From assembly GCF_004102745.1 (NCBI RefSeq), contig NZ_RLII01000032.1, forward strand, positions 1 to 34,390: a stretch of DNA of 34,390 nt, in the 5' to 3' direction. Within the stretch, counting starts at the first letter, position 1. Each line of letters starts with the position of its first letter. The translations under genes were made by a program, and so were the position numbers. The notes below the pieces were generated by a model, which saw nothing but the letters and a program-made list of their open reading frames with translations, was not told the origin of the DNA and did no database searches. Below are positions 1 through 9,430 of this stretch, piece by piece. Origin of the DNA: Acetivibrio mesophilus. GTDB taxonomy: Bacteria; Bacillota; Clostridia; Acetivibrionales; Acetivibrionaceae.

Positions 1-180
1 TCAACCACCTTCAGAGCCCTTCTGCCTTGTTCAGTGTGGGGGATGCCTCTGATGCCTGCAACATGCCGGCAGAGGCTCATTGTCAAGAGGACCGTGGAAT
101 AAATGCGGAACTTTGGTATATTCTTCACTTTTCAAGGTGCATTTTGTCTCGATAGTGGCAGGCCACATTTTTCATATGCT
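1..180. other. Unassigned GC-rich left edge (possible tail of a structured RNA or gene)
   Basis: The first ~110 bases are clearly more GC-rich than what follows and contain a perfect 7-bp stem, GCCTCTG (47-53) pairing with CAGAGGC (70-76). A second short hairpin, GTGG/CCAC followed by ATTTTT, lies near 155-170 and could be a weak plus-strand terminator. Frame 1 on the plus strand is open from the window edge to a TAA near 100, but its translation is not recognisable. I compared it by eye with SRP RNA, tmRNA, RNase P and 6S RNA and could not match any. It may be the 3' part of a structured RNA or of a gene cut by the window edge. Confidence 0.25.
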
Positions 181-335
181 ACTTTACACTATCTATCTAC
201 TTGTGCATAATTATATATACATACAAGCTTTTGAAACTTATTTATTTCTGTCAACAATAATTTTCTATTTACCGGATTTAATCCGCATATGTTCAGAACA
301 GTATTGCTTTACCTACCCTTTTGACAGCGTTGATA

Positions 336-388
336 TAAAAATCTCCTCCTCGACTTTTGCTACTTATATTTCTTGCCAAGAAGGAGAT
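336..388 (-). terminator. Probable terminator of the VWA gene
   Basis: An inverted repeat (341-350 with 379-388, 9 of 10 positions pairing) encloses a 28-base loop. Read on the minus strand it is followed by five T residues. It starts about 18 bases after the stop codon of the VWA gene at 406, so it is well placed to end that transcript. The long loop makes it weaker than a classic terminator. Confidence 0.5.
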
Positions 389-405
389 ATTTTGAAGTTC
401 TTTAA

Positions 406-2103
406 TTACATTTGGGCATTAAACAAACTTCCCAGTTTGTATACAACATCATCTGTATCTGCGTTGATACTTGCGGCTTCATTTATTTGCGAAAGAGTCT
501 CTAGTGCCTTAATATTTGCGTTATACCCTATGGTATAAATCGGTATTCTAAAAGATTGCATCATATCTCTTATATCGTTTAGAGAGTGTCCGTAATTTGT
601 GTCACCGTCACTCAATACAAATAGCATCAACTTGGCATTAGGGTTTTTGGCTTTTTCTTCTCTAAGCATTCTAGATGCTACGATTATTGCATCAAACATT
701 GCTGTACTTCCGTTTGCAGTCAAGCTATCAACGGCACCTACAAATAAAGATCTTTGGTTTAAGTCGAATTTACCGATTGGAAGATTAATATTAACCTCTG
801 TAGAAAAAGATACAAGCCCTATAGAAGCATCCGAACTTATATATTGGGAACCACTTATAAGAGATTGCTTTAATCTGTTGAGTGGTTCGCCGGCCATACT
901 TCCTGACACATCGGCAACAAAAACAGCTACAATATCATTGTTAACATCCTTCTTTTCTTTCCAAAGCTTCTGAGCTTGTGTTATGGTTTCGCCACCAATA
1001 TCCGATATTTCAGGCGAATACTCATCAAGCTTGTTAAAACCGTAGTCTGTTGCAAGCTCTTGTGATTTGGAATTTTTGCAGAATTCAATGAATTTATTTA
1101 GTATTTCTTTTTTCTCAGCAGTAAGATCTCCGATAGAGTACATAGGATTGTCGTGCCTTACGCCGAAAGGAGTAAAAATATAATTCTTTTTTAATTCCGG
1201 AGCATTTTCATAGGTTTGATACTCCAGTATAAAACCGTCAAGGACACCGGATTGGGCAGATTCCCTCATTTGCAAAGTGGTATAAGCTACGAAAGGAATA
1301 TTGGTCTGAAATTTTTCAAAACCTTCAATAGCTTTATCACTCAATATGTCTTTACTATCAAAAGTACTTAGTGTTGAAACAAGAAAGTTCATTCCTGTAG
1401 AACTTGCAAAAGGGTTTGTATAACCCATTGCTATTTCATTTACTGCAACGGCCTCAGTAATATTTTTTAAGTTTATTGATCCATATTTATTAATCAATTC
1501 ATCGTGCTTGCTCTTTGAAAGAAGTATTCCTGCAACATTGCCGGCAAGCCTCTTTTCTATAAGCGATATATTTGTTCCGCTGGATTTAATCATTTCTCCC
1601 CAAAGCTCATTAGAAGGTGTAAAGGCATCGGGAAGATATTTGCCGGAAATTATGTAGTCCGTTGCCTGTCCGGAGGCAATGCCCCTAATTCTGACAGAAA
1701 CAGGTTCACCATTTACTTCTATATTGGCTTTGTTGAACTCCCTTGCCACATCAAGAAGCCATCCGTCTTTTTTCTCCCCCGTCTTTTCAGTAGAAGAAAA
1801 AATTTCTATAAAGCTGCTTGTCGTTGCTTCCACCTGAGGAGGATATTTGGAAATATCCGGCAAGGATTCCTTGAGATCCGGAGGGTCGATGTTTACTTGC
1901 CCCTTCCTAGCTTCAACAAAGTTTACGGTAACGTCCTTATAAAGTTTGTCTAATTTTTTTTCGGCGCTTTCTAATGATGTTACTTTTTGGCTTTTGCCCA
2001 CATTTTGTGTTAAAGAAATTCCTCCATAAATAAGCCCGAATACCACTAAAGATATTCCCAGTATAATTACTATAGTTTTTAAGTTCTTATTACTTTCCAA
2101 CAT
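406..2103 (-). CDS. Membrane-anchored substrate-binding-like protein with C-terminal VWA domain
   Basis: 565 residues. Residues ~9-29 form one hydrophobic segment that anchors the protein with the bulk outside the cell. Residues ~80-385 resemble an extracellular solute-binding protein (for example a SGKYLPDAFTPSNELW stretch). Residues ~390-565 are a von Willebrand A domain with an intact metal site: DVSGS at D398/S400/S402, T467 in GSTAMFD and D499 in LSDGD. VWA domains with this site bind a divalent cation and a protein ligand, so a role in adhesion or in assembling a surface complex is inferred. Start: ATG preceded by an AAGGGTGG site. The minus-strand gene upstream (2241-2981) encodes a coiled-coil membrane protein 137 bases away and may be a partner. 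The ligand is unknown. Confidence 0.8.
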   Translation of the reverse strand: MLESNKNLKTIVIILGISLVVFGLIYGGISLTQNVGKSQKVTSLESAEKKLDKLYKDVTVNFVEARKGQVNIDPPDLKESLPDISKYPPQVEATTSSFIEIFSSTEKTGEKKDGWLLDVAREFNKANIEVNGEPVSVRIRGIASGQATDYIISGKYLPDAFTPSNELWGEMIKSSGTNISLIEKRLAGNVAGILLSKSKHDELINKYGSINLKNITEAVAVNEIAMGYTNPFASSTGMNFLVSTLSTFDSKDILSDKAIEGFEKFQTNIPFVAYTTLQMRESAQSGVLDGFILEYQTYENAPELKKNYIFTPFGVRHDNPMYSIGDLTAEKKEILNKFIEFCKNSKSQELATDYGFNKLDEYSPEISDIGGETITQAQKLWKEKKDVNNDIVAVFVADVSGSMAGEPLNRLKQSLISGSQYISSDASIGLVSFSTEVNINLPIGKFDLNQRSLFVGAVDSLTANGSTAMFDAIIVASRMLREEKAKNPNAKLMLFVLSDGDTNYGHSLNDIRDMMQSFRIPIYTIGYNANIKALETLSQINEAASINADTDDVVYKLGSLFNAQM

Positions 2104-2240
2104 TCTTTAAACCACCCTTTCACTTAGTCTGCTTCTATAAATAAACCATTCAATTGCAATAAATATATTCTGGCACGGCAATTGATAAGTTTTTTTGAAA
2201 TCACTATAATTATTTATATTACTTAATGACTTCCAAATAA

Positions 2241-2981
2241 CTATCTATAATACTTCGATTTTTTTATCAATTCATCCATTTCCTTGATTTCCTTCATATT
2301 ATCGATTTCTCCTGCCTCAAGAGTGTTGAATTTGGAAATTTCAAGCAAGAGTGCATCAAGCTTTATGATTATCTCTTCATTATCTTCTATTGCATTTCTT
2401 ACAAAGGTAATGTATTCATTATATATATTTATTTTTGAAGTAATAACTTCGGTGGAAAACTTTTGCTGAGCAATATCCTGACGCAGCCTTTCATAGTCTT
2501 CCTCATCAAAAGCGCTTATTTTATTCAAAATACTTTTAATGTTGGACAAAAAAACATATTCAACATCAAAGATTGTTGAATTAAACCTTTCATAGACTTT
2601 GTCGATAACATTAAATTTTTGACTGAGCATGCTAAGTATCTTGTCTTTCTTTTTATTGATACGTTCAACCTGCTCTTTCATTGTAGTAATGCTACTGTCA
2701 AAAGTCTTCTTTCCATAGGATTGATTAAGTACAACAATACAATCTTTATAGTTTTTTATATCGCTTATCTTGATTTGAGGCGATTTTTGAGATAAGAGTG
2801 TGTAGTTTCCGTATAAAAAAAACGATAAGCTCAAAAATATTGCAGTACCCCCAATAGCAACACTTAACGGTTCGGAGCTATTTAGACGTATATTCATTAA
2901 GCCGGGTGAAAAAAGTATTATATTGATTAAAGCAATTCCAATATTTAAACCTGCAATTTTTAATATCTTTTTTGTCTCCAC
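2241..2981 (-). CDS. Uncharacterised membrane protein with long coiled coil
   Basis: 246 residues. Two hydrophobic segments (~8-30 and ~38-60) at the N terminus are followed by ~180 highly charged residues rich in Lys, Glu and Ile in a heptad-like pattern, typical of an alpha-helical coiled coil on one side of the membrane. I do not recognise a family. The start is GTG: an in-frame TAA nine bases upstream excludes a longer form, and the nearest AGGAG is about 13 bases away, which is long. The gene precedes the VWA gene on the same strand, so the two may act together, but the 137-base gap leaves room for a separate promoter. Confidence 0.65.
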   Translation of the reverse strand: METKKILKIAGLNIGIALINIILFSPGLMNIRLNSSEPLSVAIGGTAIFLSLSFFLYGNYTLLSQKSPQIKISDIKNYKDCIVVLNQSYGKKTFDSSITTMKEQVERINKKKDKILSMLSQKFNVIDKVYERFNSTIFDVEYVFLSNIKSILNKISAFDEEDYERLRQDIAQQKFSTEVITSKINIYNEYITFVRNAIEDNEEIIIKLDALLLEISKFNTLEAGEIDNMKEIKEMDELIKKSKYYR

Positions 2982-3214
2982 TATAATTTACACACTCCTG
3001 AGCTAAATTAATGCAATAAAATAAGTTAATGCAAATGCCTCAAAACTTTTACTAAATTTAGTATAGCATTAAAACCTTCGATTGTTAATAAAAATATGTC
3101 TAACTAATCCATTCAAATTACAATTGTTTCAATGCTTAAAGATATCAGCCTTTCGGTTTTATTATTTTCATTAGTGCAACTGGATATTTTTTATGAAAGC
3201 TTTAGATTTTATAA

Positions 3215-3243
3215 TTGAAGAGCTGAACTTCATATGTTAATAT
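3215..3243 (+). promoter_or_regulatory. Sigma-A-type promoter for the 3298 gene
   Basis: TTGAAG (3215-3220), a 17-base spacer and TAATAT (3238-3243), about 55 bases before the start codon at 3298. The rest of the 316-base divergent gap (2982-3297) is AT-rich, and I see no other clear element in it. Confidence 0.5.
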
Positions 3244-3297
3244 GAAAAAGTAAATACCTATTTATTGCCTAGTAATGATTCTTGGAGGTAGTTTTAA

Positions 3298-3987
3298 ATG
3301 ACAATATGCAGATTGCAGATAGAAGAGGATATGGGGAAATTTTACCTTAAAAGAACGTTAAGAAATATTGCTGTAATGGTTATTTCTATTCTTCTTTTCG
3401 CTTTCATAACAGTTCCTTTATCTATAGTAATAGGAGAAAAATACAGCACTGATTCCCCGGAACAAGCTATTTACTTTTATGCGATATTTGCTTTATTAAT
3501 AATACTAATAATATGTTATGTGATATGGTTAAGAACAACTGGGCGTGAAGAATTATGCCTTCAATATATTTTTGTAATTACTTCTTCAACTGACATAAGG
3601 GTTATTAATTGTTGTGATCCGTTGACACAATCGCTTATTAAAAAATCTCCATCCAGTGTTATGGATAATTTCGGTTTCTATGGCTTAATCTTTTCGTTAA
3701 ACATGCAAACACGATATATGCTAGACTATGCATGGAAATTATCCTATGCAAGTAAATTCGATATAGTTGGTTTTCTTAAGGATAGCTTCGACAAAGGTGC
3801 ACACTATCTCGTACCTGGCCGAAGTATTAATAAAGTAAGTAATCTCAAGGTACATAAAAACTATATTACTTTTAAAACTGTTGAAACATGTGATGATTCG
3901 AAGCAAAAAAAACATCGTTACAGAATAAGCAGGAAATTCACTAATTCTGACGAGCTTATTGCAGTGCTTGAAAACCTTCAAAGATAA
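3298..3987 (+). CDS. Uncharacterised two-helix membrane protein
   Basis: 229 residues. Two transmembrane segments (~22-45 and ~60-78) are separated by a short outward loop. A ~145-residue hydrophilic C-terminal part follows, probably cytoplasmic, judging from the positively charged KRTLR before the first helix and RTTGR after the second. The end (HKNYITFKT, HRYRISRKFTNSDEL) alternates hydrophobic residues like a beta-rich, PH-like or YcxB-like domain, but I cannot assign a family. The ATG at 3298 has GGAGG nine bases upstream, which fixes the start. The gene seems to stand alone with its own promoter at 3215-3243. Confidence 0.65.
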   Translation: MTICRLQIEEDMGKFYLKRTLRNIAVMVISILLFAFITVPLSIVIGEKYSTDSPEQAIYFYAIFALLIILIICYVIWLRTTGREELCLQYIFVITSSTDIRVINCCDPLTQSLIKKSPSSVMDNFGFYGLIFSLNMQTRYMLDYAWKLSYASKFDIVGFLKDSFDKGAHYLVPGRSINKVSNLKVHKNYITFKTVETCDDSKQKKHRYRISRKFTNSDELIAVLENLQR

Positions 3988-4527
3988 AAGAAAATAATTC
4001 ATTTTTGTAAATCTTTACTTATCATAGAACTTATAACTTTGATAATATAATTATGCAGAGCAAATTTAGAAGGCTCCAATGTTATGAAGTTCAGTTCTCG
4101 ATTCAAGAATCTAAAGTTATTTCAAAAAATATCTAATTTCACAAAAGCTTTTTAGATAATCTAGTAAGACTTTCCAAGCACATTTTGATAGTTCTATTCT
4201 TTGGACTTTTGGAAAATAGATTCCTTTATCACCCCTTAAAACAAACCATTTCACAACATTTTCACTTATTATTCATTTTATTTCACTCACTTTTCTTTAG
4301 AGCACACTATAATAAAACTAATCTAAGAAGTCATTAAAGCTTCAAAATTAGGGATAGCTGTATAAAAATATGCAATTTACTGAACAACACTAATCGGTAA
4401 ATCAAGCATAATCAAAAAGTATACGTAAAGGAGGTGTTTAAAGGATTAAGTAGATACAGATTTAAAATCTTTTGTTGTTCTTTAACAAATATCAGTTTTT
4501 AAGCCAATGAATTAAGGAGGTATTCAA
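3988..4527 (+). promoter_or_regulatory. 540-base AT-rich leader region of the secreted protease
   Basis: No gene is visible here. TATAAT at 4308-4313 is a perfect -10 box, but no good -35 lies 16-18 bases before it. If it is used, the mRNA leader is ~205 bases long. A strong Shine-Dalgarno-like AAAGGAGGTG at 4427-4436 is not followed by a usable start codon: the only frame close behind it closes almost at once. The real site is AAGGAGG at 4514-4520. The second site may be a relic of a lost small gene, a decoy, or a ribosome standby site. Confidence 0.4.
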
Positions 4528-7500
4528 ATGAAAGCAAAGACTAAAAATTCACTTTCCAAATTATTTGCCTGTGCTACTGTCTCAGCACTCATCTTAGCTC
4601 AAAGTGCACCAATTTTTGCAGTAGGTAATCATTCACCAGAACTGGTAGAGCCAATTAGCACAATTAGCAGTTTAGAATCAGCTAGAAAAACATCACCAGA
4701 CGAAACATTCCTTTCAGAAGATGATAAAAAATGGGTCATAGACAACATGATTAATACCAAAGATGTTAGATTAAACGATCTAGGCCTCGATAGGGTAAAC
4801 AAAGCACGCACATCAAAAGGGCTTGGCGAATTAACAGCGTGTGTAGAATTTGGGCAAGAAGTAATAGATAGTTCTAGTAGTATTGACGAAGATAATCAAA
4901 TAATGGCCTTATCGGGGACAGCAGCATCAGAAGTACTCCCTTCCAGTGTTGATAATAGTTTGCTTAACGCATTTCCTTCTATCAAATATCAAGGAAAACA
5001 AGGTTCATGCGTAGCCTTCTCTACCACATACTACCAAATGACACATATGACTGCTCTCATGAAGGGATGGAATACAAAAAATGATGGGTTCACAGACAAA
5101 TTCTCGCCTAAGTGGACATATAATTTAACCAAATATGCCGGGTCTGGAGCAGCCACAACATTTCCGGCTGCTTTTGAATTGCTAAAAAACTCTGGTTGCG
5201 TGTTTTGGAGCGATTTACCTTATAACGGAAATGATGAGACAGATTATAAATCCTGGCCTACCGACCGGAATTTATGGGAAAAGGCACTAAATTATAAAAT
5301 CGATAAAATGGGGTATATTGATTTCAGTGACGGTACTGAAACGCCTATTGAAAACGAACACGATGAAAGTCTAAATACTATCAAAAAAATGCTGGCTAAT
5401 GGTTATGTACTTACCTTTGGAACTCACGTAGAATCCTGGACATATTGCTTGGCAGGAGATGAACGTGTATGCTATATGCTATCAGGCTCTGAAGGTCCCC
5501 ACGCCATGACCATTGTAGGTTACTCAGATGATCTGACCTTTGATGCTAATTTAAACGGCACTATTGACCCTGGAGAAAAAGGTGCATTTAAAATAGCAAA
5601 TTCATATGAAGACGAGTGGATAAGTGGAGGATACGTATGGCTTGCTTATGATGCCCTGAACAAAGTACCAAAAATCCCATCCAACCCTAATGTTTATCGT
5701 GGGATTATTACAGATCCTCCTGGAAGGGTGGGAGCAATCGATAGTAACACGTGCTTTTGGTTTAATGTAAAGGATAGTTATACTCCTAAACTAACTGCTG
5801 AATTGGAAGTAAGCCACAAATCTAGGAACCAGCTTCAGATATCCTTTGGTTATTCAACAACGGAAGATACAACTATCACTATGCCTTACTGGTATAAAAT
5901 CATACCAAACGATACCCTAGCTTTTGATGGCTCAAATAGTGAAGACAAATATGCATCTCTGGTTATTGATCTAACCGATTTATACTCACTAAAAATAGAT
6001 AACCCTAATGGTAACTGGTATCTTAGAATAGAAGATATAGTTGCTGATGGTATCCCTGGTAAAATAAAAAGCTTTAAACTAGTTGATCATGTGACAAGAA
6101 CTGAATTACACTCAGCAATAACAAGTGAAATAAGTTTTGACGGCAATAAGATCGAAGTACCTATTTATTATACACGTGAAAAAACACCTTCCGCATCATG
6201 GTCTATACTCAAAGGCCAACAAGGTGGACGGTTAGATGCCGCTTATGTTTCACTCAACGGCATCCTTTATGTTATTGGTGGCATGGAAAGAAGGGGACAG
6301 AGCGTAACGTATGTTTCTAGTGTTGATGCATGCGATACCCGTACAACCCCATGGACCTGGACACAAAAAGCAGATACCCGCAACCTAAGAGGAGATCCAG
6401 AAGCAATTTTTTACCCCAAAGCCTATGCAATCAATAATAAAATATATGCTGTAGGTCAAGGTTCCGGATGGACTATTGTAGTTGATGAGTACAACCCTTC
6501 AGCCAATTCATGGGCTCGTAAAATTCAAGTCCCGTTAAATGGAGGAGCCTTAAACAGTGCAGTAGCAAATAACAAAATTTATATCTTTCAGAGATTAGCT
6601 GAAACTTCAATATTATATGAATATGATCCATCCACGGGAATACTGAGAGACGAAAGTCAAATTGCATCCTTACCTGAAACATATATTGAGTGCACTCTCT
6701 CCTCTGCCAATGGTAAAGTTTACTTGTTTGGTAGTGATACATTAGCCTCTAAGACTTCTGTATGGGAATACAATCCAAATACCAACATATGGACCAGGAA
6801 ATCTGACATTCCTTACTCAAACATTTATACTGCAGTAACACTGAATAATAAAATTTACACATTAGAATATTATTCCGGTTCTGAAATGTATTATACCAAT
6901 AGATTTAAAGCTTCATATATTAAAGAGTACAATCCTCTGGATGACACCTGGACAGAAAACCTTGATACACTCCCTATTTCCGGTACTAGTGACCTAGCTG
7001 TTCTAGACAATAAAATTTTATTGATTGGAAATTACGAACCAACTAATCCAAGTAGTACTAAGTTATATGCACTTTATCTGCCAGGCAAATGGACTGAAAA
7101 ATCAAGTATGCCCTTACCAAAGGCTTATCATACATCAGCAGTCCTCAACAATAAAATATATGCTATTGGAGGTGTTGATAATAGCCTCTCGCCCACAAAT
7201 ACTGTTCAATGCTACGAACCATCAAACAACTCATGGACTCCAATAGCCAATATGATTGCACCAAGGTATCATGCAGCATCTGCTACATTGTCCGGCGCAA
7301 TATATGTCGCTGGTGGAAATAATGCAAGCTATTTAAAAAGCATGGAAATATATAACCCCAGCACAGGAAATTGGTTGCCTGGAACAGATATGAATATCGC
7401 CAGAAGTTCCTTTGGACTAGTTTCTGTCAATGGAAAACTGTATGCTATAAGTGGTAAAACCAATGGTGGTGTCCGTACAAACACTGTAGAAGAATATAAT

Positions 7501-7950
7501 CCCTCAACCAAACAATGGAAGCTGGTTGCTAATATTCCTACTCCTCGAGACAACTTTGCAACAGCTGTAGTAAATGGTGAAATATATGTCATAGGTGGAT
7601 TCTACACAAATGGTACAAATACAAACGCCAAATGTTCAATTGTTGAAAAATATAACCCTAGCACCAATAGGTGGACAAGGGTTGCAGATATGTCTACGAC
7701 TAGAAGTGGCTTATCAGCAGTTGAAGTAAACGGTAAAATCTATGCCCTTGGTGGCGCAGAAAACCTTGGAGGAAATACATATGTAACTGAAGAATATGAT
7801 GTAGCAAGCAACAAATGGAAAACAGTTGCATATTCAGGTATAGCTAGAGAAGGGTTTACTGCATCTGTTGTAAACAATAAAATATATACAATGGGCGGAT
7901 GGGATTCTACAGTAAGAATTATCGATATTGTCGAAGAGTTTATTCCATAA
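4528..7950 (+). CDS. Secreted papain-like cysteine protease with P-domain-like and Kelch repeats
   Basis: 1140 residues. Signal peptide 1-33 (positive start, hydrophobic core, cleavage near APIFA-VG). Residues ~145-395 form a papain-family (C1) peptidase domain: nucleophile C161 in QGSCVAFS, H325 in PHAMTIVGY and N358 in FKIANSY, in the right order. Between His and Asn sits a DANLNGTIDPGEKG loop (~339-352) like a calcium-binding EF/dockerin loop. Residues ~410-540 resemble a P/Homo B domain (GNWYLRIED...IKSFKLVDH). Residues ~555-1140 carry 12 Kelch motifs of the NKIYAIGG type; the first six are degenerate and the last six canonical, suggesting two six-bladed propellers. The family cleaves proteins outside the cell; the propellers probably bind a partner or carbohydrate. 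The start has AAGGAGG seven bases upstream. No sorting motif or dockerin pair is seen, so it is probably released or loosely attached. Confidence 0.85.
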   Translation: MKAKTKNSLSKLFACATVSALILAQSAPIFAVGNHSPELVEPISTISSLESARKTSPDETFLSEDDKKWVIDNMINTKDVRLNDLGLDRVNKARTSKGLGELTACVEFGQEVIDSSSSIDEDNQIMALSGTAASEVLPSSVDNSLLNAFPSIKYQGKQGSCVAFSTTYYQMTHMTALMKGWNTKNDGFTDKFSPKWTYNLTKYAGSGAATTFPAAFELLKNSGCVFWSDLPYNGNDETDYKSWPTDRNLWEKALNYKIDKMGYIDFSDGTETPIENEHDESLNTIKKMLANGYVLTFGTHVESWTYCLAGDERVCYMLSGSEGPHAMTIVGYSDDLTFDANLNGTIDPGEKGAFKIANSYEDEWISGGYVWLAYDALNKVPKIPSNPNVYRGIITDPPGRVGAIDSNTCFWFNVKDSYTPKLTAELEVSHKSRNQLQISFGYSTTEDTTITMPYWYKIIPNDTLAFDGSNSEDKYASLVIDLTDLYSLKIDNPNGNWYLRIEDIVADGIPGKIKSFKLVDHVTRTELHSAITSEISFDGNKIEVPIYYTREKTPSASWSILKGQQGGRLDAAYVSLNGILYVIGGMERRGQSVTYVSSVDACDTRTTPWTWTQKADTRNLRGDPEAIFYPKAYAINNKIYAVGQGSGWTIVVDEYNPSANSWARKIQVPLNGGALNSAVANNKIYIFQRLAETSILYEYDPSTGILRDESQIASLPETYIECTLSSANGKVYLFGSDTLASKTSVWEYNPNTNIWTRKSDIPYSNIYTAVTLNNKIYTLEYYSGSEMYYTNRFKASYIKEYNPLDDTWTENLDTLPISGTSDLAVLDNKILLIGNYEPTNPSSTKLYALYLPGKWTEKSSMPLPKAYHTSAVLNNKIYAIGGVDNSLSPTNTVQCYEPSNNSWTPIANMIAPRYHAASATLSGAIYVAGGNNASYLKSMEIYNPSTGNWLPGTDMNIARSSFGLVSVNGKLYAISGKTNGGVRTNTVEEYNPSTKQWKLVANIPTPRDNFATAVVNGEIYVIGGFYTNGTNTNAKCSIVEKYNPSTNRWTRVADMSTTRSGLSAVEVNGKIYALGGAENLGGNTYVTEEYDVASNKWKTVAYSGIAREGFTASVVNNKIYTMGGWDSTVRIIDIVEEFIP

Positions 7951-8005
7951 AGGTCCATTAAAATACTTTTCCAAACTCCTATAGAATAGGTCAGTAATTT
8001 CAAAA

Positions 8006-8040
8006 ATATCAGGTGTAGATATCTATACCTGATATTTTTT
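8006..8040. terminator. Strong bidirectional terminator
   Basis: ATATCAGGT pairs perfectly with ACCTGATAT, extended by a G-T pair and TAG/CTA to ~13 bp around an ATAT loop. T runs follow on both strands. It ends the protease gene (stop at 7950) and can also stop the convergent permease transcript (stop at 8137). Confidence 0.85.
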
Positions 8041-8136
8041 GCCTCTTGATAGCTTACTTTTTGATAAACACTACTCCATTCACCTATTATACCAATTACA
8101 CTCATTAATGTTCCCTCAGATAACTATTATATAGGA

Positions 8137-9249
8137 TTAGACTATTAACGCAACTGCCATTAATATTAAAAGATAAAGTATATTTAATACAGTAAACCAG
8201 ATAAAATATTTTCCTTTAAGTTTATTATAATTGTTTGAAAATATTTTATAGGATATCAAACTCGCCATAGAAGCAATTAAAGTTCCAAGTCCACCAATAT
8301 TCACACCTATCAATAATGTTCGGTAGTTGTCCGTAAATTCGGATAACAAGAGGGCCGCCGGGACATTGCTTATCCCTTGACTGGCAAAAACGCTTATTAT
8401 AAGCTCTCGTCCAATTACCAATTCCTGCAATGCTCCTTTAATAGCAGGTATATTTTCTAGATTTCCAGTGAAAATAAAAAAGCAAATAAAGGTCAAAAGC
8501 AAATAATAATCTACTGTTTTTAGAACATCCTTTTCCATTATAAAAACTACAATTAACACTAAAAACAGTACCACAATATAAGGTAAAATCTTAGCAACGC
8601 TCAAAAGTGATAAAACAAATAACACCAAATAGATTATGTTCTTTTTAAGCGGAACCTGTATTTTGGTCTCTTCTTTTATAACAACTGCTTCCTGTTTGCC
8701 CTTTATAAACAATAACGAAATTCCCAGCAGCAGTCCGGAAACTATTGTATAAGGAAGCATACATCGCATAAACTCCAATATGCCAACTTGAGATAAGTTA
8801 TATAAATACAGGTTCTGGGGATTACCTATTGGAGTTAGCATGCTGCCCAGATTGGCGGCAATTGTCTGAAGAACCACCACAGGTATCACTATTCGCTCCT
8901 GTCCTGATTTTTTTAAGGTCAAGACAGCAAAGGGAACAAATGTGATAAGGGCAACATCATTAGTAATTAACATACTGAGAAAGAAACATAAGAATACTAA
9001 TACAAAAGCCAATTGCCATACCTTTTTGGTTCTCTTAAGTAATAAAGTCACTAAAGCATCAAACAGGCCGTTTTTTTGAAGGCCTGCCATAACTATCATT
9101 AGACTTAACAGTATGCCTAGTACACACCAGTCTATATATCCCATATAAGCACTTGTGGGCGGAACAATAAAACTAGAAATAAAGGCAAGTATAGCCGCCA
9201 CTACAAGAACAACTTCTTTTTTGAAAAATGCAATTACTTTGCTTTTCAT
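8137..9249 (-). CDS. Ion permease of the ArsB/CitM (SLC13-like) superfamily
   Basis: 370 residues, almost entirely hydrophobic, with ~10 transmembrane segments. Two pseudo-repeat signatures of the ion transporter superfamily are visible: ITNDVALITFVPF with GSMLTPIGNPQN in the N-terminal half, and SNVPAALLLS with GVNIGGLGTLIASMASL in the C-terminal half. Members move anions such as arsenite, citrate or dicarboxylates, or exchange Na+ and H+; the substrate cannot be told from sequence. It is slightly shorter than many members (400-450) but both halves are complete. No arsenic genes (arsR, arsC) flank it, which argues against a dedicated arsenite pump. The minus-strand neighbour upstream ends 180 bases away. 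Confidence 0.8.
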   Translation of the reverse strand: MKSKVIAFFKKEVVLVVAAILAFISSFIVPPTSAYMGYIDWCVLGILLSLMIVMAGLQKNGLFDALVTLLLKRTKKVWQLAFVLVFLCFFLSMLITNDVALITFVPFAVLTLKKSGQERIVIPVVVLQTIAANLGSMLTPIGNPQNLYLYNLSQVGILEFMRCMLPYTIVSGLLLGISLLFIKGKQEAVVIKEETKIQVPLKKNIIYLVLFVLSLLSVAKILPYIVVLFLVLIVVFIMEKDVLKTVDYYLLLTFICFFIFTGNLENIPAIKGALQELVIGRELIISVFASQGISNVPAALLLSEFTDNYRTLLIGVNIGGLGTLIASMASLISYKIFSNNYNKLKGKYFIWFTVLNILYLLILMAVALIV

Positions 9250-9430
9250 ATCTTTACACCCTTTACATCAACACAATGCACTCATCTATTAGATTTTTAA
9301 TAATCTCAGCAACTCCCACTATAGAGTTCTATATGCCTATTTGTTAAGTTATTTTGTCAACTGCCAAACCACATCTTTTAACTTGCTTTGATAAGGTATC
9401 CGGACTTTATTCCTTATACACTTTCCAGTA

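Noticed and set aside
2160-2190. Sigma-54-like TGGCACG...TTGAT on the plus strand
   Set aside because: The -12 GC is GA, and the next gene in that direction lies on the opposite strand, so it has no plausible target.
4434-4503. Small leader peptide after the first Shine-Dalgarno of the protease leader
   Set aside because: The GTG is part of the Shine-Dalgarno itself and no other start lies at a workable distance; the next frame closes at once.
9250-9430. Promoter of the permease gene (TTGACA upstream)
   Set aside because: The best -10 candidate is 21 bases from the TTGACA, too far for a reliable call.
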